Shown: positions 1-9,104 of the stretch, in pieces
Numbering within the stretch: the stretch's first letter is position 1
Layout of the letters: each line of letters starts with the position of its first letter
Assembly: GCF_004137685.1 (NCBI RefSeq)
Contig: NZ_QYBB01000013.1
Span: 62,001-126,000, forward strand
DNA: 64,000 nucleotides
Source: Lichenibacterium minor
Lineage (GTDB): Bacteria; Pseudomonadota; Alphaproteobacteria; Rhizobiales; Beijerinckiaceae
Direction of reading: 5' to 3'
The notes under the pieces: generated by a model
Database searches by the model: none
What the model was told of the DNA's origin: nothing
What the model saw: the letters and a program-made list of their open reading frames with translations, nothing else
Made by a program: the position numbers and the translations under genes

Positions 1-2
1 TC

Positions 3-920
3 TTCGACCTCAAGGCCGCGGGCTTCACCGACCCCATCCTGGTGGCCGCCAACGACGGCGTCGGCACCAAGGTCAAGATCGCCTACGAGAGCGGGCGCAA
101 TGGCGAGGTCGGCATCGACCTCGTCGCCATGTGCGTCAACGACCTCGTCGTGCAGGGCGCCGAGCCGCTGTTCTTCCTCGACTATTACGCGACCGGCCGG
201 CTGGACCCGGCCGTCGCGGCGGGCATCGTCGCCGGCATCGCGGAAGGCTGCCGGCAGGCCGGCTGCGCCCTGATCGGCGGCGAAACCGCCGAGATGCCCG
301 GCATCTATGCGGGGCGCGCCTACGACCTCGCCGGCTTCGCCGTCGGCGCCGCCGAGCGCGGCACGCTGCTGCCGCGCGGCGTCGCCGCGGGCGACGTCAT
401 CCTCGGCCTCCCGTCCTCGGGGCTGCATTCCAACGGCTTCTCGCTGGTGCGCCGCATCGTGGAGCTGTCGGGGCTGGCATGGGACGCGCCCTGCCCCTTC
501 GCCGACGGCGCGACGCTGGCCGAGGGCCTGCTCGTGCCGACCCGCATCTACGTGAAGGCGCTGCTGGCCGCGCTGAAGCGGACCGACGGCATCCGGGCGC
601 TGGCCCACATCACCGGTGGCGGCTTCGTCGACAACCTGCCCCGCGTGCTGCCGGACGGCCTCGGCTGCACGCTCGACCTCGATGCCGTCGCGGTGCCGCC
701 CGTGTTCAAGTGGCTCGCCGCGCAGGGCGGCATCGCGCCGGCCGAGATGGCGCGGACCTTCAACTGCGGGATCGGGATGGCCGTCGTGGTGGCGGCCGAC
801 CGCGCCGCCGAGGTCGGGGCGGTGCTGGCCGACGTCGGCGCCCCCGCGGTGCGGATCGGCGAGATCACGGCGGGCTCGGGCGCAGACCGCGTCGTCATCC
901 GCAGGCACCTCGCGCTGTGA
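3..920 (+). CDS. purM: Phosphoribosylformylglycinamidine cyclo-ligase (AIR synthase), 5' end cut
   Basis: Closes the imidazole ring of FGAM with ATP to give AIR in cytosolic de novo purine synthesis. The frame is already open at base 3 ([19 protein letters not shown]) with no start codon, so about 305 residues are visible of a family usually near 350; roughly 45 N-terminal residues lie outside the window. Family marks are [11 protein letters not shown] at the edge, [11 protein letters not shown] near visible residue 90, and [16 protein letters not shown]. The TGA stop overlaps the GTG start of purN (GTGA), so the two are translationally coupled, the usual purMN order. Nothing else looks odd. 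Confidence 0.96.
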   Translation, partial: FDLKAAGFTDPILVAANDGVGTKVKIAYESGRNGEVGIDLVAMCVNDLVVQGAEPLFFLDYYATGRLDPAVAAGIVAGIAEGCRQAGCALIGGETAEMPGIYAGRAYDLAGFAVGAAERGTLLPRGVAAGDVILGLPSSGLHSNGFSLVRRIVELSGLAWDAPCPFADGATLAEGLLVPTRIYVKALLAALKRTDGIRALAHITGGGFVDNLPRVLPDGLGCTLDLDAVAVPPVFKWLAAQGGIAPAEMARTFNCGIGMAVVVAADRAAEVGAVLADVGAPAVRIGEITAGSGADRVVIRRHLAL

Positions 921-1573
921 CGGCGGGGCGCCGCCGCACCGCGATCCTAATCTCGGGCCGCGGCTCCAACATGGAAGCGTTGCTGCGCGCCACCGCGGCG
1001 CCGGGCTTCCCCGCCGAGGCCGTGCTGGTCTTCTCCAACCGGGTCGACGCCGGGGGCCTCGACATCGCGCGGGCCGCGGGCGTCGAGGCGGCGTCGCTCA
1101 GCCACCGCGACTATCCCAGCCGGGAAGCCTTCGACCGCGCCGTCGACGCCGTGCTGGTCGCGCGCGGGATCGACCTCGTCTGCCTCGCAGGGTTCATGCG
1201 GGTGGTGAGCCCCTGGCTGTGCGAGCGCTGGCTCGGGCGGATGATCAGCATCCACCCCGCCCTGCTGCCCGCCTTCAAGGGCCTCGACACCCACGCGCGG
1301 GCGCTGGACGAAGGCGTGAAGATCCACGGCGCGAGCGTGCATTACGTCGTGCCGGAACTCGACGCGGGCCCCATCATCGCACAGGCCGCCGTCCCGGTGC
1401 TCGACGGAGACACGCCGGACGCGCTGGCGGCGCGGGTGCTGCGCCAGGAGCACATCATCTATCCCCGCGCCTTGGCGATGGTGGCCTCGGGACGGGTGAG
1501 ACTGGAAGGGGCGCGGGCCGTGTCGCGGCTCGACACGTCCGACAGCGCGGCGTTGACCGTCCCGGACGCGTGA
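917..1573 (+). CDS. purN: Phosphoribosylglycinamide formyltransferase (GAR transformylase)
   Basis: Transfers formyl from 10-formyl-THF to GAR, step three of purine synthesis. It is 218 aa from a GTG that overlaps the purM stop by 4 bp. No other start is plausible, because the N-terminal strand [16 protein letters not shown] follows directly. The fold is recognisable to the end ([37 protein letters not shown]). Oddity: in characterised PurN the catalytic trio is Asn-x-His plus Asp (E. coli N106, H108, D144). Here His-113 and Asp-149 are present but the Asn position is Ser-111 (codon AGC at 1247-1249, one base from AAC). This is either a real active-site variant or a base error. The C-terminus runs about 20 residues past the usual end. 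Confidence 0.95.
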   Translation: MTAGRRRTAILISGRGSNMEALLRATAAPGFPAEAVLVFSNRVDAGGLDIARAAGVEAASLSHRDYPSREAFDRAVDAVLVARGIDLVCLAGFMRVVSPWLCERWLGRMISIHPALLPAFKGLDTHARALDEGVKIHGASVHYVVPELDAGPIIAQAAVPVLDGDTPDALAARVLRQEHIIYPRALAMVASGRVRLEGARAVSRLDTSDSAALTVPDA

Positions 1574-1659
1574 AGGCCATGCCGCGCGGCGGCGGACGAC
1601 GGGACGCCTGCTGCCGCAAGGCGAGGACGCGTCCGGCCTGGAACCGGCCCGGAGGGTGC

Positions 1660-1685
1660 CCTCCCTCGGCGGCGGCCGAGGGAGG
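1660..1685. terminator. Hairpin between convergent purN and ndk
   Basis: A perfect inverted repeat with 11-bp arms (CCTCCCTCGGC / GCCGAGGGAGG) and a 4-base loop sits between the converging stops of purN and ndk. Position and strength suggest a bidirectional terminator. Neither side has a T-run, so it is not a classical intrinsic terminator. It could equally be a transcript-stabilising 3' hairpin. Confidence 0.55.
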
Positions 1686-1696
1686 ACGGGGCCGCG

Positions 1697-2119
1697 TCAG
1701 CCGACGATCTCGTCCGGCTTGAAGAACTGCGCGATCTCCTGCTTCGCCGTCTCGGGAGCATCCGAGCCATGGGCCGAATTCTCGCCCATCGACAGCGCGA
1801 ACTCCTTGCGGATGGTGCCGGCGTCGGCCTTCTCGGGGTTGGTGGCGCCCATCACGTCGCGATACTTCAGGATGGCGTTCTCGCCCTCGAGGACCTGCAC
1901 CACCACCGGGGCCGAGGTCATCATCTCGACGAGCTCGCCGAAGAACGGGCGCTCCTTGTGGACCCCGTAGAACTCCTCCGCCTGGGCGCGGCTCATCTTG
2001 ATGCGCTTCTGGGCGACGATGCGCAGGCCGGCCTTCTCGATCATGGCGTTGACGGCGCCGGTGAGGTTGCGGCGGGTCACGTCCGGCTTGAGGATGGAGA
2101 AGGTATGCTCGACGGCCAT
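1697..2119 (-). CDS. ndk: Nucleoside diphosphate kinase
   Basis: Moves the gamma phosphate of ATP to NDPs through a phosphohistidine, balancing NTP pools in the cytosol. The protein is 140 aa, the usual bacterial length. It starts [13 protein letters not shown] and carries the active-site NSAHGSD motif with His-117. The remaining hallmarks (ATG at the start, [23 protein letters not shown]) are all present. It is a single gene convergent with purN and divergent from the ABC-F gene downstream on the other strand. No oddity was seen. Confidence 0.98.
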   Translation of the reverse strand: MAVEHTFSILKPDVTRRNLTGAVNAMIEKAGLRIVAQKRIKMSRAQAEEFYGVHKERPFFGELVEMMTSAPVVVQVLEGENAILKYRDVMGATNPEKADAGTIRKEFALSMGENSAHGSDAPETAKQEIAQFFKPDEIVG

Positions 2120-2254
2120 GGTGGGCTCACTTGTGGCTGGAAGACGGGCTGACGCCCGGACGCGCCCCTCTTACCGGCGCGCCCCCGTCCTCACAAGGCT
2201 GTCACCCTGGCATAGACCTTGCGCGTGACGCCCGCCCGCGTCACATCTCCCGAC

Positions 2255-4123
2255 ATGCTCCACATCACCGACCTCACCTATCGGCTCGGGCCGCGCATGC
2301 TGTTCGACGGCGCGTCGGCGGCGATCCCGACCGGCGCCCGCACGGGCTTCGTCGGCCGCAACGGCACCGGCAAGACGACGCTGTTCCGGATGATCGCGGG
2401 CGACCTCAGCCCCGAATCGGGGACGCTGCAGATCCCCAACCGCATGCGCCTGGGCCAGGTGGAGCAGGAAGCGCCGGGCGGCCCCACCACCCTCGTCGAC
2501 TTCGTGCTCGACGCCGACAAGGAACGCGCCGCGCTGCTGGCCGAAGCCGACACCGCCACCGACCCGAACCGGATCGCGGAAGTCCACGCGCGGCTCGTCG
2601 ACATCGAGGCCCACGCGGCGCCGTCGCGCGCCGCCACCATCCTGCAGGGCCTCGGCTTCGACGAGGCGGCGCAGAACCGGGCGCTGTCGGAGTTCTCCGG
2701 CGGCTGGCGCATGCGCGTCGCGCTGGCGGCGGTGCTGTTCACCCAGCCCGACCTGCTGCTCCTCGACGAGCCCACCAACTACCTCGACATGGAGGGCACG
2801 CTCTGGCTGATCGACTACCTCGCCACCTATCCGGCGACGGTCCTCATCATCAGCCACGACCGCGACCTGCTCGACGCCGTCTGCGACCACATCCTCCACC
2901 TCGACGCGGCGAAGCTGACCGTGTGGCGGGGCAACTACGACAGCTTCGAAACGCAGCGGCGCGAACAGCAGGCCATCCAGGCGAAGCACATCAAGAAGCA
3001 GGAGGAGCAGAGGAAGCACCTGCAAAGCTTCGTCGACCGCTTCCGCGCTTCCGCCACCAAGGCCTCGCAGGCGCAGTCCCGCATCAAGATGCTGGAGCGG
3101 ATGAAGCCGATCTCGGCCATCGTCGACAGCCAGGTGATGCCCTTCCACCTGCCCTCGCCCGAGCGCCCGCTGAGCCCGCCCATCGTCGCCATGGACGGCG
3201 CTTCCACGGGCTACGACGACAGGCCGGTTCTGAGCCGGCTCAGCCTCAACATTTCCAACGACGACCGCATCGGGCTCCTCGGGTCGAACGGCAACGGCAA
3301 GTCCACCTTCGCCAAGCTCGTCGCCGGGCGCATGGTGACGCTCGGCGGATCGCTGAAGAAGTCGTCGAAGATGACCGTCGGGTTCTTCGCCCAGCACCAG
3401 GTCGAGGAACTCGGCGAGGTGGAAACGCCCTACGCCTATGTGGCGGCGCGGATGAAGGACGGCACGGAAAGCAGGATCCGCGGCAAGTGCGCCCAGCTCG
3501 GCTTCCCCGCCACGAAGGCCGACACGCCGGTGGCGCAGCTGTCCGGCGGCGAGAAAGCGCGGCTGATGATGGGGCTCGCGGCCTTCGACGGGCCCCACCT
3601 CCTCATCCTCGACGAGCCCACGAACCACCTCGACATCGACAGCCGCTCGGCCCTCATCGAGGCCATCAACGGCTACGAGGGCGCGATCGTCATCATCAGC
3701 CACGATCGCTACCTGATCGACGCCTGCGCGGACCGGCTGTGGCTGGTCGACGGCGGCACGGTATCGACCTTCGACGGCGACATGGACGACTACAAGTCGC
3801 TCGTCCTGAGCCGCGCGTCGGGCTCGTCGGCGGGGCGCAAGCCGAAGGCCGACAAGGGAGCGGCCCCCGAGCGGGCCCCCTCGCCCGCCAAGGCGGCCGC
3901 GCAGGCGAAGAAGCAGATCGCGGCCCTCGACGAGAAGATCGCCAAGCTGACGGGCCTGCTGGCCCGCATCGATGCCGCCCTGGTCGACCCCAACGCTTAT
4001 TCGCGCGACAAGAACAAGGCTTCGCAGCTCGCGGGCCAGCGCAAGGAGCTGGCCCGCGCCCTCGAAGTCGCCGAGGACGAGTGGCTGGCCCTGACCACGC
4101 TGTTCGAGGCGGCGGCGGAATAG
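2255..4123 (+). CDS. ABC-F family ATPase (duplicated ATP-binding cassette, no membrane domain)
   Basis: A soluble tandem ABC protein of 622 aa. ABC-F proteins act on the ribosome (translation factors or antibiotic protection) rather than in transport. Cassette 1 has Walker A GRNGTGKTT, signature FSGGWRMRVAL and Walker B LLLLDEPTNYLD. Cassette 2 has GSNGNGKST, LSGGEKARLMM and LLILDEPTNHLD. Between them lies the charged linker (residues about 230-290, rich in K, E and Q) typical of the P-site tRNA interaction motif. After cassette 2 comes an Ala/Lys-rich coiled-coil tail (about 525-620). The start is taken at MLHITDLTYRLGP, where the first beta strand begins; an upstream in-frame TTG at 2219 is less likely. 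The subfamily (Uup/YheS-like) cannot be settled by eye. Confidence 0.93.
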   Translation: MLHITDLTYRLGPRMLFDGASAAIPTGARTGFVGRNGTGKTTLFRMIAGDLSPESGTLQIPNRMRLGQVEQEAPGGPTTLVDFVLDADKERAALLAEADTATDPNRIAEVHARLVDIEAHAAPSRAATILQGLGFDEAAQNRALSEFSGGWRMRVALAAVLFTQPDLLLLDEPTNYLDMEGTLWLIDYLATYPATVLIISHDRDLLDAVCDHILHLDAAKLTVWRGNYDSFETQRREQQAIQAKHIKKQEEQRKHLQSFVDRFRASATKASQAQSRIKMLERMKPISAIVDSQVMPFHLPSPERPLSPPIVAMDGASTGYDDRPVLSRLSLNISNDDRIGLLGSNGNGKSTFAKLVAGRMVTLGGSLKKSSKMTVGFFAQHQVEELGEVETPYAYVAARMKDGTESRIRGKCAQLGFPATKADTPVAQLSGGEKARLMMGLAAFDGPHLLILDEPTNHLDIDSRSALIEAINGYEGAIVIISHDRYLIDACADRLWLVDGGTVSTFDGDMDDYKSLVLSRASGSSAGRKPKADKGAAPERAPSPAKAAAQAKKQIAALDEKIAKLTGLLARIDAALVDPNAYSRDKNKASQLAGQRKELARALEVAEDEWLALTTLFEAAAE

Positions 4124-4156
4124 GCCGGCCAGCCTCGACAAAGGGGGGAGCGACGG

Positions 4157-4462
4157 ATGCCCGCGATCACCATCAGCCGGGGCGGCGGCTGGGCCGACCG
4201 CTTCCGCGGCTACGCGATCCTGGTCGACGGGCAGAGCCACGGGGAGATCCGCCCGAAGCAGACGCGGAGCATCGAAGTGGCCCACGGTTCGCACCACGTG
4301 CAGCTCCGCGCCGGCGTGCTGGCGGGGTCGCCGGTCCTGCGGGTCCACGTCGACGAGCGCGGCACCTCCCTCGCCTGCGGGTCGAACAAGCGCCTCCATC
4401 TGGCGCTCGTCCAGATGGGGCGACCGGACACCTGGATCTGGCTGCGGCCGGCGGCGCCCTGA
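4157..4462 (+). CDS. Small conserved hypothetical protein
   Basis: A 101-aa protein starting at ATG behind a strong purine-rich site (AAGGGGGGAG). The pattern 'ITISRGGGWADRFRGY - ILVDGQSHGEI - EVAHGSHHVQLRAG' matches a small, widespread family of unknown function. Its members read as I-x-R, a DGxxVGxI turn, a 'xVxPGxHxVxL' strand and a C-terminal cap, giving a PEGA-like beta-sandwich. There is no signal peptide and no membrane segment. It lies 33 bp downstream of the ABC-F gene on the same strand and may share its transcript. Function unknown. Confidence 0.72.
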   Translation: MPAITISRGGGWADRFRGYAILVDGQSHGEIRPKQTRSIEVAHGSHHVQLRAGVLAGSPVLRVHVDERGTSLACGSNKRLHLALVQMGRPDTWIWLRPAAP

Positions 4463-4472
4463 TCGGCCGCGT

Positions 4473-5726
4473 TCAGCCGCCGGAGCGACGGGGACGGGTG
4501 GCGCGCTCGACGAGGTCCGCGGCCCGCTCGACGCCGCCGGCCTGGGCGATCTCGTCGCGCAGCGCTTCCGCGCGCGCGCGATAGTTCGGCCGCTCCAGCA
4601 CCGCCGACAGGGCCGCCGCCAAGCTCACCGCCGTCAAGCGCCGCAGCGGCACCACGACGCCCGCCCCGCAGCGCTCGATCCGCGCCGCGATGGCGCCCTG
4701 TTCGAAGGCCAGCGGGACGATCACGAGCGGCACGCCCGCCGCCAGCGCGTCGAGCACGGTGTTCAGGCCGCCATGGGTCACCACGGCCGACACCGTCCGC
4801 AGCAGCGCCCGCTGGGGCACGAAGCTTTCGACCCGCGGCGTCCCGGGCAGCGCCGCCGCCGCGGCGGCGTCGAGCCTGCCGCCGTGGGCGATGGTCAGCG
4901 GCAGGCCGAGCCGCTCGCAGGCCCGGGCGACGGCCTCGAACACCGGCCGGCGCGCGCCCTGCAGCGTGCCGAGCGAGCAGAACACGTTGGGCCGCCCCGC
5001 CGTGCCCTGCCAGACGCGCGCTTCGGGCAAGCGCAACGGGCCGCAGAGCCGCAGCGCGGCCGGCGGCGACCGGCGCGGAAAATCGAACCCCGCGACGCAC
5101 TGGCTGATCTCCAGCGTCGGGGACAGGCAGTCCTCCATCGTCTCGATCCCGCGCAGGCCCCACCCCCTGGCACGGCGCCCGACGACCTCCTGCAGAGGCC
5201 GCATCATCCAATCGGCGACCCGATGGCCGCCGAGGTTGCGCCGGAGGCCCCAGGGCGAATCGTCGTAGCTCCAACCCACGAAGGCCGGCGGCACGGCGGG
5301 CTCGCGGTCGATCAGCAGGGCATTGGCGACCGACACCAGCGGCAGGCCCGCGTGGCGCGCCACGAGCCCGCCGGCGGGCTCCGTCTGGTCCGCCACGACC
5401 GCACCGGCATGGATCGCGTCCAGGGCGCCGGGCACCTCCTGGCACAGCATGTCCGTGGTTTCGGCCATGTCGCGGATCACGCCGCCGATGCCGAACAGGC
5501 CCGTAGTGCCGCCGAGCCGCGCCGTCATGCGGGCGAGGCGGCCCGGCGGGTGGGTGCGGGCGCCGACGGGCACGAAGCCGATGCCCGGCCGCGCCACCTT
5601 GGCACCCACGTCGGCCTGCGCCACGAAGGTGGCGCTGTGACCCCGATCGACCAGCGTGCGCGCCAGGGCGAGCATGGGGTTGAGGTGGCCCGCGTAGGGC
5701 GGCGTCAGGAAGGCGAAATGGGTCAA
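4473..5726 (-). CDS. UGT/MGT-type glycosyltransferase, CrtX-like
   Basis: A 417-aa GT1-fold enzyme transferring sugar from an NDP-sugar to a small hydrophobic acceptor. The N-terminus HFAFLTPPYAGHLNPMLALA and the segment VADQTEPAGGLVARHAGLP with VSVANALLIDREPAVPP strongly resemble zeaxanthin glucosyltransferase (CrtX) and relatives. The C-terminal donor-site signature is present (SFVPQRALLRTVSAVVTHGG, then LDALAAGVPLVIVP). The start is a TTG with a poor ribosome site; no in-frame ATG fits the N-terminal strand. No carotenoid gene is adjacent, so the carotenoid acceptor is inferred from sequence only; a macrolide or flavonoid-type acceptor is also possible. Confidence 0.82.
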   Translation of the reverse strand: MTHFAFLTPPYAGHLNPMLALARTLVDRGHSATFVAQADVGAKVARPGIGFVPVGARTHPPGRLARMTARLGGTTGLFGIGGVIRDMAETTDMLCQEVPGALDAIHAGAVVADQTEPAGGLVARHAGLPLVSVANALLIDREPAVPPAFVGWSYDDSPWGLRRNLGGHRVADWMMRPLQEVVGRRARGWGLRGIETMEDCLSPTLEISQCVAGFDFPRRSPPAALRLCGPLRLPEARVWQGTAGRPNVFCSLGTLQGARRPVFEAVARACERLGLPLTIAHGGRLDAAAAAALPGTPRVESFVPQRALLRTVSAVVTHGGLNTVLDALAAGVPLVIVPLAFEQGAIAARIERCGAGVVVPLRRLTAVSLAAALSAVLERPNYRARAEALRDEIAQAGGVERAADLVERATRPRRSGG

Positions 5727-5877
5727 GGGAGCCGGCCGCGCGTTCGTCGTCCGGTCCGGACACCCGAACGCCGACCGATACTGAGCACGGTCTAACGGAT
5801 TTCCGGGACGCCCGCCATGACGCGCCAGCCGGCCGGCACCGGACGGGCGCCGGGGCGCCGCACGGGGCCGCCGTGGG

Positions 5878-6651
5878 TCAGTGCAGGATCTGGCCGAGGA
5901 ATAGCCGGGTGCGCTCGTGCTGGGGGTTCGAGAAGAACGCGTCCGGCGTGTTCATCTCGACGATCTGCCCCGCGTCCATGAAGATGACGCGATCGGCGAC
6001 CTGTCGGGCGAATCCCATCTCGTGCGTCACGCACAGCATGGTCATGCCCTCGTTGGCGAGCGACACCATGGTGTCGAGCACCTCCTTGACCATCTCGGGG
6101 TCGAGCGCCGAGGTCGGCTCGTCGAACAGCATGATCTTGGGGTTCATGCAGAGCGACCGCGCGATGGCGACGCGCTGCTGCTGGCCGCCCGACAGCTGGC
6201 CCGGATATTTGTTGGCCTGCTCGGGGATGCGGACCCGCGTCAGGTACTTCATCGCGACCTCTTCGGCGTCCTTCTTGGGCATCTTGCGGACCCAGATCGG
6301 CGCCAGCGTGCAGTTCTCGAGGATCGTGAGGTGCGGGAACAGGTTGAAGTGCTGGAAGCACATGCCGACCTCGCGCCGCACCTCGTCGATGCGCCGCAGA
6401 TCGTTGGTGAGCTCCGTGCCGTTGACGACGATGCTGCCCTTCTGGTGCTCCTCCAGGCGGTTAATGCAGCGGATCATCGTCGACTTGCCGGAGCCCGACG
6501 GGCCGCAGATGACGATCTTCTCGCCGCGGCGGACGTGGAGGTTGACGTCGCGGAGCACGTGGAACGAGCCGTACCACTTGTGCACCCCGGTGAGGGACAC
6601 CGCGTAGTCCCCGTCGAAGCGGGCGGACGGGCTGGCGGGAACGGCGCTCAT
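5878..6651 (-). CDS. aapP: General L-amino acid ABC transporter, ATP-binding subunit
   Basis: The 257-aa ATPase that powers the Aap uptake system at the inner face of the cytoplasmic membrane. Walker A is GPSGSGKST, the signature [15 protein letters not shown], Walker [15 protein letters not shown], and the H-loop VTHEMGFA. It has a short N-terminal extension ([16 protein letters not shown]) before the core, as in AapP of rhizobia. It is the last gene of aapJ-aapQ-aapM-aapP, 23 bp after aapM. The long open frame continuing upstream in this reading frame is only a GC-rich shadow of aapM. Confidence 0.96.
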   Translation of the reverse strand: MSAVPASPSARFDGDYAVSLTGVHKWYGSFHVLRDVNLHVRRGEKIVICGPSGSGKSTMIRCINRLEEHQKGSIVVNGTELTNDLRRIDEVRREVGMCFQHFNLFPHLTILENCTLAPIWVRKMPKKDAEEVAMKYLTRVRIPEQANKYPGQLSGGQQQRVAIARSLCMNPKIMLFDEPTSALDPEMVKEVLDTMVSLANEGMTMLCVTHEMGFARQVADRVIFMDAGQIVEMNTPDAFFSNPQHERTRLFLGQILH

Positions 6652-6674
6652 GTTGGGATCCCTGTGTCTTGGAG

Positions 6675-7820
6675 TCAGTGCCGGCGGCCGGCGCGCAGCC
6701 GGCGCTCGACGCCCTGCGAATAGCGCGACATGCCGAAGCAGAAGACCCAGTAGAAGGCGGCGGCCGTGATGAGGCCGGTGGCCGACGTGGTGGGCGACGT
6801 CCAGTTCGGGTCGTTGTAGGCGGTCTCGATCGTGCGCAGGAAGTCGAAGATGCCCACGATCGCCACCAGGGTCGTGTCCTTGAACAGGCTGATGAAGTTC
6901 GACACGATGCCGGGGATCACCAGCGCCAGCGCCTGCGGCAGGATGATCAGCCGCATGGTCTGCCAGTAGCCCAGCCCGACCGACGACGCGCCCTCGTACT
7001 GGCCCTTGGGCATGGCCTGCATGCCGCCGCGCACGACTTCCGCCATGTAGGCGGCGGCGAACAGCGCCGTGCCGACGAGCGGCCGCAACAGGCGGTCCGG
7101 CGTCCAGCCTTCCGGCAGGAACAGCGGCAGCATGAAGTTGGCCATGAACAGCACGATGATGAAGGGCACGCCGCGCACGATCTCGATGAAGCCCGTGCAG
7201 ATCGCGTTCACGATCGGCAGCGACGAGCGGCGGCCGAGCGCCAGGAGGACGCCGAGCGGAAGCGAGAACACGATACCGACGAGCGACACCAGAAGCGTGA
7301 CGAGCACGCCGCCCCACAGGTCGGTCGTGACGACCGGGAGGTCGAGCCACGCGAAGCCGTGCAGCAGCACGAAGGACAGGATGGGGAAGGCCACGAAGAA
7401 CAGCAGCGCCGCCACGTTGCGCTTCGGCGCGCCCTGCCACAGCAGCCACACGATCAGCCCGGCGCCGACGATCTCGACGACGTTGACGCGCCAGTGCTCC
7501 GCTTCCGGATAGGGGCCGTACCAGAAGAAGGACGCCTTGGCCCAGATGAAGGGCCAGCAGGCCCCGCCCTGGTTGGCGCGGCAGATTTCACCGTTGTCGG
7601 CGTGCCACACGGCGTCGGTGACGAGGAAGCGCACGAGGCCCGGGATCACCCACGCCAGGAACGCCAGCGAGGCGACCGTGAGGAGGGTGGAAACGGGGCC
7701 GGAGAACAGGTTCCGCCTCGCCCAGGCCATCGGCCCCTGTGCGAGGGCCGGCGGCGGTTCCGCCGGCACCGGCGCGGCGCGCAGGAAGGCGATCTGGTTC
7801 GCATAGGTGGCGTCGCTCAT
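6675..7820 (-). CDS. aapM: General L-amino acid ABC transporter, permease AapM
   Basis: A 381-aa HisM-type inner-membrane permease. An N-terminal cytoplasmic stretch (about 1-40) leads into a first hydrophobic helix. A periplasmic loop follows (residues about 70-115, with two Cys around CRANQGGAC), then a block of about six further helices. The EAA-like loop [18 protein letters not shown] precedes the coupling site to AapP. The length and the long N-terminal part are typical of AapM rather than of short HisM proteins. It is 4 bp downstream of aapQ and partners with it as a heterodimer. Confidence 0.95.
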   Translation of the reverse strand: MSDATYANQIAFLRAAPVPAEPPPALAQGPMAWARRNLFSGPVSTLLTVASLAFLAWVIPGLVRFLVTDAVWHADNGEICRANQGGACWPFIWAKASFFWYGPYPEAEHWRVNVVEIVGAGLIVWLLWQGAPKRNVAALLFFVAFPILSFVLLHGFAWLDLPVVTTDLWGGVLVTLLVSLVGIVFSLPLGVLLALGRRSSLPIVNAICTGFIEIVRGVPFIIVLFMANFMLPLFLPEGWTPDRLLRPLVGTALFAAAYMAEVVRGGMQAMPKGQYEGASSVGLGYWQTMRLIILPQALALVIPGIVSNFISLFKDTTLVAIVGIFDFLRTIETAYNDPNWTSPTTSATGLITAAAFYWVFCFGMSRYSQGVERRLRAGRRH

Positions 7821-7824
7821 GGCC

Positions 7825-9015
7825 TCACCTTTCCACGAGCGCGACGCGCTTGTTGTACACGTTCATGAGCGTCGACAGCGCGAGCGAGATCGCGAGATAG
7901 ACGAGCCCGGTCAGCGCCATGCACTGGATCGCCGCACCGGTCTGGTTGAGCACCGTGCCGGCGAAGACCTGGACGAGATCCGGATAGCCGATGAAGACCG
8001 CCAAGGACGAGTTCTTGACGAGGTTGAGGTATTGGTTCGTCAGCGGCGGCACGATGACCCGCATCGCCTGGGGGATGACGACGCGGCGCATGGTGACGTT
8101 GGAGCGGATGCCCAGGGCCGAGGCGGCCTCGTGCTGGCCGCGGCCGACCGCCATGATGCCGGCACGCACGATCTCCGAGATGAAGGCGCCGGTGTAGATC
8201 GAAAGGCCGATCAGGAGGGCCGCCAGTTCGGGGAAAATCTGCCGCCCGCCGGCGAAGTTGAAGCCGCGGAGCACCGGCATTTCGAGGCCGATCGGCATGC
8301 CGGCCGCCAGATAGGCCAGGACGGGAAGGCCGAGAACGAGCCCGAGGCCGACCAGCAGCACGGGCGATTGTTGGCCGGTGGCGGCCTGGCGGCGGCCCGC
8401 ATAGATCGAGAACGCGATCGTGAGCAGGATGCCGGCGAGCAGGGCCCAGCCCACCACGGCGGCGTTGTCGCGGAACACGGCGTTGGGGACGACGAGGCCG
8501 CGGGTGTTCAGGAACACGGCGCCGAACACCGACACGGATTGGCGCGGCTGCGGCAGCGACTTCAGCACCACCGTGTACCAGAACACCAGCTGCAGCAGCA
8601 GCGGGATGTTGCGGAACAGTTCCACGTAGACGGTGGCGAGCTTCGACACGATCCAGTTCGGCGACAGCCGGAGCACCGCGACCACGAAGCCGATGACGGT
8701 GGCGAAGACCACCCCCAGCGCGCCGACCAGGAGCGTGTTGTAGAGCCCGACCCAGAACGCCTGCCCGTAGGTCGAGAGCGCCGAATAGGAGACGAGCGTC
8801 TGGTTGATCTCGAAACCGGCCGTCTGGTTCCAGAAGTTGAAGTTCAGCGGGATGCCGAGCCGCGCCATGTTGGCCACGGCGTAGCTCGACGCAGTCCACA
8901 CCAACGCCACCAAGATGGCCAGCATGACGACCTGGTAGACGATCCCGCGCAATCTGGGATCATAAAGGCTGAAGCCAGCCTTCGGCGCGCGATCTCCCGC
9001 CGTCTGCACCGTCAT
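7825..9015 (-). CDS. aapQ: General L-amino acid ABC transporter, permease AapQ
   Basis: A 396-aa inner-membrane permease of the HisM/GlnP type, partner of AapM. It has about eight hydrophobic segments, an N-terminal 'YDPRLRGIVYQVVMLAILV' start, and the EAA loop SEIVRAGIMAVGRGQHEAAS with LGI before the last helices. Long AapQ-type proteins carry an inserted region between helices 3 and 5, seen here as the SVFGAVFLNTRGL stretch and what follows. It sits 89 bp downstream of aapJ and 4 bp upstream of aapM. Confidence 0.95.
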   Translation of the reverse strand: MTVQTAGDRAPKAGFSLYDPRLRGIVYQVVMLAILVALVWTASSYAVANMARLGIPLNFNFWNQTAGFEINQTLVSYSALSTYGQAFWVGLYNTLLVGALGVVFATVIGFVVAVLRLSPNWIVSKLATVYVELFRNIPLLLQLVFWYTVVLKSLPQPRQSVSVFGAVFLNTRGLVVPNAVFRDNAAVVGWALLAGILLTIAFSIYAGRRQAATGQQSPVLLVGLGLVLGLPVLAYLAAGMPIGLEMPVLRGFNFAGGRQIFPELAALLIGLSIYTGAFISEIVRAGIMAVGRGQHEAASALGIRSNVTMRRVVIPQAMRVIVPPLTNQYLNLVKNSSLAVFIGYPDLVQVFAGTVLNQTGAAIQCMALTGLVYLAISLALSTLMNVYNKRVALVER

Positions 9016-9104
9016 GAATGGTCAATCCCCCGCATCGGTCGATGCCGACAGCTCGAAGTGGAGCGGGCCCGGTCCTGCAATCCGCAAGCCAAGCCCGCGA
9101 TGCA

